This document shows, in pieces, positions 59,514 through 64,000 of a stretch of DNA of 64,000 bases. The translations under genes were made by a program, and so were the position numbers. Every line of letters begins with the position of its first letter. Position 1 is the stretch's first letter. Under the pieces are notes generated by a model. It was not told where the DNA came from. It saw nothing but the letters and a program-made list of their open reading frames with translations, and searched no databases. Source of the DNA: Neobacillus mesonae (GTDB lineage: Bacteria > Bacillota > Bacilli > Bacillales > Cytobacillaceae); contig NZ_JAMBNQ010000013.1 of assembly GCF_023715155.1 (NCBI RefSeq), positions 1 through 64,000 of the forward strand. Direction: 5' to 3'.

Positions 59514-60215
59514 TTAATTTAAATTGGCATCTCCAAGGATTTTCTTGCGTACATAGTTTAGATGTTTGTACATTTGATTAAATGCTTCTTGGGGGTCATG
59601 GGCTGCCAATGCATCATAGATGCCCTGATGAAAGGCAACCGTTAACTCTTGTTCCCGGTATTGGATGAGACTGTCCATTTTGTTATGGGTTATGAGCAAT
59701 GAATCAATCATTCCCTCGACAATGGGATTATTGGCGCTCATTGCGATAATACGATGAAATTCTTTGTCTGCTTCACCGTAGTTATTATCTTTGCTGTTTG
59801 CAATAATATCGATGGTTTCTCTTAGCTTTTCCAGCTCTTCATCCGTTATTTTTTCAGCTGCTATTGTAACAAGGCCCAGTTCTAGAGCCATACGTGCTTC
59901 GACAATCGCCGGCAGGTTATCGGTAGCAAGCGCCAGCATGACGGAGAAAGGATGAGAACCTACTTTATTATTAAAAAAGGTTCCTTCACGTGTTTTTCTT
60001 GAAATGACACCAAGTGTTTCAAGTGAACTAAGGGCCTCACGCAATACAGGACGGCTTACATCCAGTTCCTTCATTAATTCTGTTTCAGGAGGCAGTTTGT
60101 CACCGGATTTCATTTGTCCGCTTACGAGCAGTTGTACAATTCGGTCTACGACTTGTTTGGATAGAGTGTTGCGGTGTACGGATTGAACACCTAGTTTATT
60201 TGATGATAATGACAA
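59514..60215 (-). CDS. FadR/GntR-family regulator (YcbG-like)
   Basis: A GntR regulator of the FadR subfamily, 233 residues from the TTG at 60215; CGAGGTG lies six bases upstream and overlaps the GTG at 60224. The winged helix is at residues about 20-75 (MKSGDKLPPETELMKELDVS then RPVLREALSSLETLGVI). The FCD effector domain follows, with metal-binding residues expected in EADKEFHRIIA and a late HQGIYDAL. It is convergent with the NagZ gene and sits downstream of the glucarate dehydratase gene, as ycbG does in B. subtilis. The motif TTGTAAGACAA occurs before it and before the glucarate genes. Confidence 0.88.
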   Translation of the reverse strand: MSLSSNKLGVQSVHRNTLSKQVVDRIVQLLVSGQMKSGDKLPPETELMKELDVSRPVLREALSSLETLGVISRKTREGTFFNNKVGSHPFSVMLALATDNLPAIVEARMALELGLVTIAAEKITDEELEKLRETIDIIANSKDNNYGEADKEFHRIIAMSANNPIVEGMIDSLLITHNKMDSLIQYREQELTVAFHQGIYDALAAHDPQEAFNQMYKHLNYVRKKILGDANLN

Positions 60216-60251
60216 TGATTGCACCTCGCTTTCTATGTTACATTCCTCTTT

Positions 60252-60262
60252 TTGTAAGACTA
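60252..60262. promoter_or_regulatory. Candidate YcbG-type operator, own promoter
   Basis: TTGTAAGACTA, 10 of 11 positions as TTGTAAGACAA, lies 37 bp before the regulator start, consistent with autoregulation. Confidence 0.5.
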
Positions 60263-60388
60263 ATTATATAATATCACATTTTAACCTCATAGGGGCAAAA
60301 TGAAATGCGCCACTCAAAAGAGCAGCGCACTTTGAATACCTACGATGGTTTTACTTTTCCTTTGGTTTAAGAAAACCAAAGCTTCCCA

Positions 60389-61747
60389 TTATCTCACAAG
60401 GCAAGGCCGCTTAGGGTCAAACTTCCAACCAGGTACCAGATATTGCATGGCAATGGCATCATCCCGTGCCCCGAGCCCTTTTTGTTGGTAAAGCTGATGG
60501 GCCTTTTCAATCTGTTCCATATCTATTTCAATTCCAAGGCCAGGTTTAGAAGGGACGTCCACCATTCCGCCTTTGATTTTAAAAGGTTCTTTAGTCAGCT
60601 GCTGCCCATCCTGCCAAATCCAGTGGGTATCGATCGCTGTTATTTTCCCTGGAGCTGCTGCTGCCACATGGGTGAACATTGCTAGTGAAATGTCAAAGTG
60701 ATTATTGGAATGTGATCCCCATGTTAATCCCCAATCGTGGCACATTTGGGCTACGCGGACAGAGCCTTGCATCGTCCAAAAATGTGGATCTGCAAGGGGA
60801 ATGTCTACGGATTGGAGCTGAATGGAATGCCCCATTTGCCGCCAATCGGTAGCAATCATATTTGTTGCCGTAGGAAGCCCTGTTTCACGTCTGAATTCGG
60901 CCATAATTTCACGGGCGGAGAAGCCATTTTCCGCACCGCACGGGTCTTCCGCATAAGCTAATATATGATGCTGATTCCGGCAGAGCCGAATAGCGTCCTT
61001 TAACAGCCAGCCGCCATTTGGATCAAGGGTAATTCTAGCTTCCGGGAATCGTTCGGCAAGCGCCGTTACGGCTTCGATTTCTTCCTCCCCGCGCAAGACC
61101 CCGCCTTTTAATTTGAAATCATTAAATCCATAGCGTGCATGGGCGGCTTCTGCCAGCCTGACAATGGCTTCCGGAGTCATCGCCTTTTCATGGCGCAGGC
61201 GGAGCCAGTCATCTTCTGCATCTGGGCTGCTTTGATAAGGAAGATCTGTCTGATGCCGGTCGCCAACATAAAATAAGTAGCCTAACATTTCCACTTTATC
61301 CCGCTGCTGTCCTTCACCGAGAAGAGCGGCAACCGGTACATCCAGGAATTGGCCGACTAAATCAAGAAGTGCTGCTTCTAAGGCGGTTACAGCATGAATC
61401 GTGACACGGAGGTCAAATGTTTGCAGACCGCGGCCAGCAGCATCCCGGTCCGCAAACTGCTTTCGAATTTTGTTTAAAATATTGTTATATGTACCGATTG
61501 GCTGGCCTACCACCAATGGTTTTGCATCCTCAAGTGTCCGGCGGATTTTTTCTCCTCCTGGGACTTCACCAGCACCTGTATTTCCTGCATTGTCTTTAAG
61601 AATCACAATATTACGCGTAAAGTAAGGTCCATGAGCGCCGCTTAAATTAAGAAGCATGCTGTCACATCCAGCTGCTGGAATGACATACATTTCCGAAATA
61701 ATAGGTGTACCTGTTTTTATTGTTTCTTGAGTTAATGGTGTATCCAC
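60389..61747 (-). CDS. gudD: Glucarate dehydratase
   Basis: A 452-residue enolase-superfamily enzyme that dehydrates D-glucarate to 5-dehydro-4-deoxyglucarate. It carries the GudD N-terminus [20 protein letters not shown] and [12 protein letters not shown], the catalytic Lys in NDFKLKGG, metal ligands in [13 protein letters not shown] and ATNMIATDW, and the His-Asp pair in DPHFW and [16 protein letters not shown] precedes the ATG. The product passes to the dehydratase at 62075. A weak cre-like site and two regulator sites lie in the divergent promoter region. Confidence 0.93.
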   Translation of the reverse strand: MDTPLTQETIKTGTPIISEMYVIPAAGCDSMLLNLSGAHGPYFTRNIVILKDNAGNTGAGEVPGGEKIRRTLEDAKPLVVGQPIGTYNNILNKIRKQFADRDAAGRGLQTFDLRVTIHAVTALEAALLDLVGQFLDVPVAALLGEGQQRDKVEMLGYLFYVGDRHQTDLPYQSSPDAEDDWLRLRHEKAMTPEAIVRLAEAAHARYGFNDFKLKGGVLRGEEEIEAVTALAERFPEARITLDPNGGWLLKDAIRLCRNQHHILAYAEDPCGAENGFSAREIMAEFRRETGLPTATNMIATDWRQMGHSIQLQSVDIPLADPHFWTMQGSVRVAQMCHDWGLTWGSHSNNHFDISLAMFTHVAAAAPGKITAIDTHWIWQDGQQLTKEPFKIKGGMVDVPSKPGLGIEIDMEQIEKAHQLYQQKGLGARDDAIAMQYLVPGWKFDPKRPCLVR

Positions 61748-61779
61748 TTACTTCACTCCTTTAATTATATTCACATGAA

Positions 61780-61794
61780 TTGAAACGCTTACCA
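61780..61794 (-). promoter_or_regulatory. Weak cre-like site before gudD
   Basis: The minus strand reads TGGTAAGCGTTTCAA, with a good AAGCGTTTC core but two mismatches to WTGNAANCGNWNNCW. It is 33 bp before the start codon. Confidence 0.3.
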
Positions 61795-61937
61795 TTTTAA
61801 AAAGGCCGCACAACCAGGATGGTTAATACCCTATTAAAATGGTAACTAGAATAATAGATAGTGCCCGCGAAAAGGGAACGGTTACATAAACAGAATCCAT
61901 TTCAACGTAGGGCCGTCAATACTTTATTTTTACCCAA

Positions 61938-61948
61938 ATGTAAGACAA
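61938..61948. promoter_or_regulatory. Candidate YcbG-type operator 2
   Basis: ATGTAAGACAA, 10 of 11 positions as TTGTAAGACAA, lies in the gudD/dehydratase divergent region. Confidence 0.5.
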
Positions 61949-62004
61949 TTTTAATTGTTTGTCAATTCTTTTATTTATTTTTTCAGAATATAAAAATTTT
62001 GATG

Positions 62005-62034
62005 TTGACTCAAATCATCATTTTGTCTTACAAT
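62005..62034 (+). promoter_or_regulatory. Sigma-A promoter of the dehydratase operon
   Basis: TTGACT (62005-62010), 18 bp, TACAAT (62029-62034; five of six matches). The -10 overlaps the operator at 62023-62033. Confidence 0.6.
62023..62033. promoter_or_regulatory. Candidate YcbG-type operator 3, on the -10 element
   Basis: TTGTCTTACAA, a TTGT-N3-ACAA palindrome of FadR/GntR type and the exact reverse complement of TTGTAAGACAA. Binding here would block the promoter. Confidence 0.55.
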
Positions 62035-62074
62035 AAAACAAATAAAACAATCAGCTAAAAAAGGAGGAACAAAA

Positions 62075-63007
62075 ATGAGTACAGAACGTAAGGCTCCAAC
62101 AGGGATCTTGGGATTCCCCATTGCACCTTTTACTGAAAACAATAAACTGGATGAGAAGGTGCTCGCTTCCAATATTCAATTTTTAGTAGATGAGGGGCTT
62201 GAGGCCATCTTTGTTGCATGTGGAGCAGGAGAATACCAATCATTAAGCAAAGAAGAATATGAAGCAATGATAGAAACAGCAGTATCTATAGCAGGCGGAA
62301 AGGTGCCTGTATACACAGGAGTTGGCGGGAATATTCAAACTTCCCTGGAGTTTACTAGGATTTCAGCAGATAAAGGGGCCGATGGCTATTTGATTTTACC
62401 TCCATATCTAGTACCTGGGGAGCAGGCTGGCCTGGCAGCTTATTTAAAAGCCATTTCTGAAAGCACAGATTTAAATGCGATTGTTTATCAGCGTGATCAT
62501 GTCTCATTATCCGTTCCTGTTTTGGAAACGTTGTCAGAAGTTCCGCAGGTTGTGGGTGTAAAAGACGGTTTAGGCAATATGGAGTTAAATGTCATCCTTA
62601 CCCAAACATTCGGCAAGCGGTTCAGCTGGCTGAACGGTATGCCGCTGGCGGAAGTAACCATGCCAGCCTATATTCCATTGGGATTCGATTCTTACTCTTC
62701 AGCGATTTCGAATTACATCCCGCACATCTCAAGAAAGTTTTACCAAGCAATCTTAAGCGGTGATCAAGACACAGCTAATGAGATTTACCAGCATGTTATT
62801 CTGCCAATTAACCATATTCGCCGCCAGCGTAACGGTTATGCCGTTTCACTCATTAAAGCCGGTATGGAAATAATGGGAATTCCGGCCGGGCAAAATGTAA
62901 GATTGCCCATCCTTCCAGTAGAGAAAGAACATTACAAAGAATTAGAGTCTATTTTGAATAAAGCGTTGAATCGTTTTCCAAAAAATACACCAGTTCAATC
63001 AAACTAA
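62075..63007 (+). CDS. 5-dehydro-4-deoxyglucarate dehydratase
   Basis: A 310-residue DHDPS/NAL-family lyase (YcbC/KdgD type) that converts 5-dehydro-4-deoxyglucarate to 2-oxoglutarate semialdehyde with loss of water and CO2. It begins [19 protein letters not shown]. The Schiff-base Lys is in [10 protein letters not shown] near residue 168 and the relay Tyr in [10 protein letters not shown] near 142. AAGGAGG precedes the ATG. It is divergent from gudD and followed 17 bp later by the dehydrogenase that uses its product. Confidence 0.92.
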   Translation: MSTERKAPTGILGFPIAPFTENNKLDEKVLASNIQFLVDEGLEAIFVACGAGEYQSLSKEEYEAMIETAVSIAGGKVPVYTGVGGNIQTSLEFTRISADKGADGYLILPPYLVPGEQAGLAAYLKAISESTDLNAIVYQRDHVSLSVPVLETLSEVPQVVGVKDGLGNMELNVILTQTFGKRFSWLNGMPLAEVTMPAYIPLGFDSYSSAISNYIPHISRKFYQAILSGDQDTANEIYQHVILPINHIRRQRNGYAVSLIKAGMEIMGIPAGQNVRLPILPVEKEHYKELESILNKALNRFPKNTPVQSN

Positions 63008-63023
63008 TAAGGGAGTGGAATTC

Positions 63024-64000
63024 ATGACGACAAAAGTACAAACGAAAACCTATAACAATTATATTAACGGCGAATGGATCGCTTCTTCTTCCAATGCAGT
63101 AGAGAAGAGTATTAATCCAGCTAATAAAGAAGAAATTGTTGGATATATACAAAAGTCCTCTTTAGACGATTTGAATCAAGCAGTAACAGCGGCGAAAGAA
63201 GCAAAAGAGAAATGGCGCAAACTGTCCGGTGCAGCGCGTGGAGAGTATCTATATAAAGCAGCCGGTATACTTGAAAAACGGATGGATGAAATAGCGGAAT
63301 GTGCCACAAGAGAAATGGGAAAAACATTTGCTGAAACAAAAGGAGAAACAGCGCGCGGGATTGCTATTTTGAAGTATTATGCAGGGGAAGGCATGAGAAA
63401 AGTCGGCGATGTGATTCCATCCTCTGACAGCTCAGCCCTTATGTTTACCACCCGTGTCCCGCTTGGGGTTGTAGGGGTGATTACACCATGGAACTTCCCG
63501 ATTGCGATTCCGATTTGGAAGATGGCCCCAGCTCTTGTATATGGGAATACGATTGTCGTTAAACCAGCAACGGAAACAGCTGTAACCTGTGCCAAAATCA
63601 TCGAATGTTTTGAGGAAGCAGGTTTCCCTGCCGGTGTTGTCAATATGGTCACAGGACCGGGCAGTGTTATTGGCCAAGGGATTGCTGAACACGAAGAGGT
63701 CAATGGCATTACATTCACTGGTTCAAACAGTGTTGGAAAGAGAATTGGGCAGGCGGCACTTGGGCGCGGAGCCAAGTATCAGCTTGAAATGGGCGGAAAA
63801 AATCCAGTCATAGTAGCAGCAGACGCCGATCTTAACCTTGCTGTAGAAGCTGTTATTGCCGGAGCCTTCCTTTCAACAGGGCAAAAGTGTACAGCCACAA
63901 GCCGAGTGATTGTGGAAGAAGGTATATATGAAGAGTTTAAGAACATGCTTGTGAAAAAGACACAGGAAATTACGGTTGGAAATGGTCTTGACAGCGCGAC
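63024..64000 (+). CDS. 2-oxoglutarate semialdehyde dehydrogenase, partial
   Basis: An aldehyde dehydrogenase cut by the window end after 325 residues; a full protein is about 485-490. The ATG at 63024 has GGGAGTGG upstream. Visible motifs are [33 protein letters not shown], the active-site Glu in [12 protein letters not shown] and the catalytic Cys in [10 protein letters not shown]. It matches the YcbD type, oxidising 2-oxoglutarate semialdehyde to 2-oxoglutarate with NAD(P), the last step of glucarate use. A transporter gene would be expected next, beyond the window. Confidence 0.9.
   Translation, partial: MTTKVQTKTYNNYINGEWIASSSNAVEKSINPANKEEIVGYIQKSSLDDLNQAVTAAKEAKEKWRKLSGAARGEYLYKAAGILEKRMDEIAECATREMGKTFAETKGETARGIAILKYYAGEGMRKVGDVIPSSDSSALMFTTRVPLGVVGVITPWNFPIAIPIWKMAPALVYGNTIVVKPATETAVTCAKIIECFEEAGFPAGVVNMVTGPGSVIGQGIAEHEEVNGITFTGSNSVGKRIGQAALGRGAKYQLEMGGKNPVIVAADADLNLAVEAVIAGAFLSTGQKCTATSRVIVEEGIYEEFKNMLVKKTQEITVGNGLDSA

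Overview
The window is a stretch of chromosome from a low-GC, endospore-forming member of the Bacillaceae (Bacillus/Neobacillus type; the genus cannot be fixed from sequence alone). Evidence: strong AGGAGG-type ribosome binding sites with frequent GTG and TTG starts, two tiny YjcZ-family Gly/Tyr-rich sporulation-type proteins, a glucarate cluster laid out like Bacillus subtilis ycbC-ycbD-ycbF-ycbG, a CcpA-type cre site, and many rho-independent terminators. There is no phage, no complete insertion sequence, no rRNA or tRNA that I can recognise, and no CRISPR array.

Most of the window is catabolic accessory DNA: six carbon-source modules, each with its own regulator. (1) 0.1-9.8 kb: an MFS carrier and a LeuCD-type hydro-lyase on the minus strand, divergent from an IclR regulator, an NMT1-type ABC importer, a class III CoA-transferase and an HMG-CoA-lyase-like enzyme. 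Together they look like a route for a branched hydroxy- or unsaturated di-acid. (2) 10.2-15.8 kb: a LacI regulator, an operator cluster, a HisD-like dehydrogenase, a GntP permease, a 3-hydroxyacyl-CoA-dehydrogenase-like enzyme and an SDR. (3) 21.7-31.2 kb: a ten-gene operon with a LacI regulator, two PfkB kinases, a cysteine-less GATase-like protein, a BtpA/SgcQ protein, an Rbs-like ABC importer, a phosphotriesterase-family hydrolase and an M28 peptidase; its substrate is unknown. (4) 33.1-38.9 kb: MmsA, a 3-hydroxyisobutyrate-dehydrogenase-like enzyme and a GntP permease, with a clear sigma-54 promoter, palindromic upstream sites and an adjacent enhancer-binding regulator. (5) 40.5-45.7 kb: a SorC-type regulator, galactitol-type PTS components, an aldo/keto reductase and DeoC, suggesting a PTS route for a deoxy sugar. 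(6) 59.5-64 kb: glucarate dehydratase, 5-dehydro-4-deoxyglucarate dehydratase, a semialdehyde dehydrogenase cut by the window end, and a FadR-type regulator with three matching operators.

Between them lie a ParE/RelE-like toxin-antitoxin pair (15.9-16.6 kb), a large membrane-anchored surface protein (17.7-20.4 kb), a group of small unknown membrane and Cys-rich proteins (46-50 kb), and a cell-envelope cluster (51-58.7 kb). That cluster holds zinc-ribbon membrane proteins, a YARHG protein, an N-acetylmuramoyl-L-alanine amidase, a TcaA-like protein and a GH3 N-acetylhexosaminidase.

Non-coding DNA is rich in structure. Three intergenic arrays of short palindromes recur at about 52 bp; one has become an exact 104-bp tandem repeat. 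A composite repeat with a constant 81-bp internal spacing occurs three times around 46-48.7 kb. There are also shared terminator-like and REP-like elements. The two GGTAAA/TTTACC arrays bracket the envelope cluster exactly.
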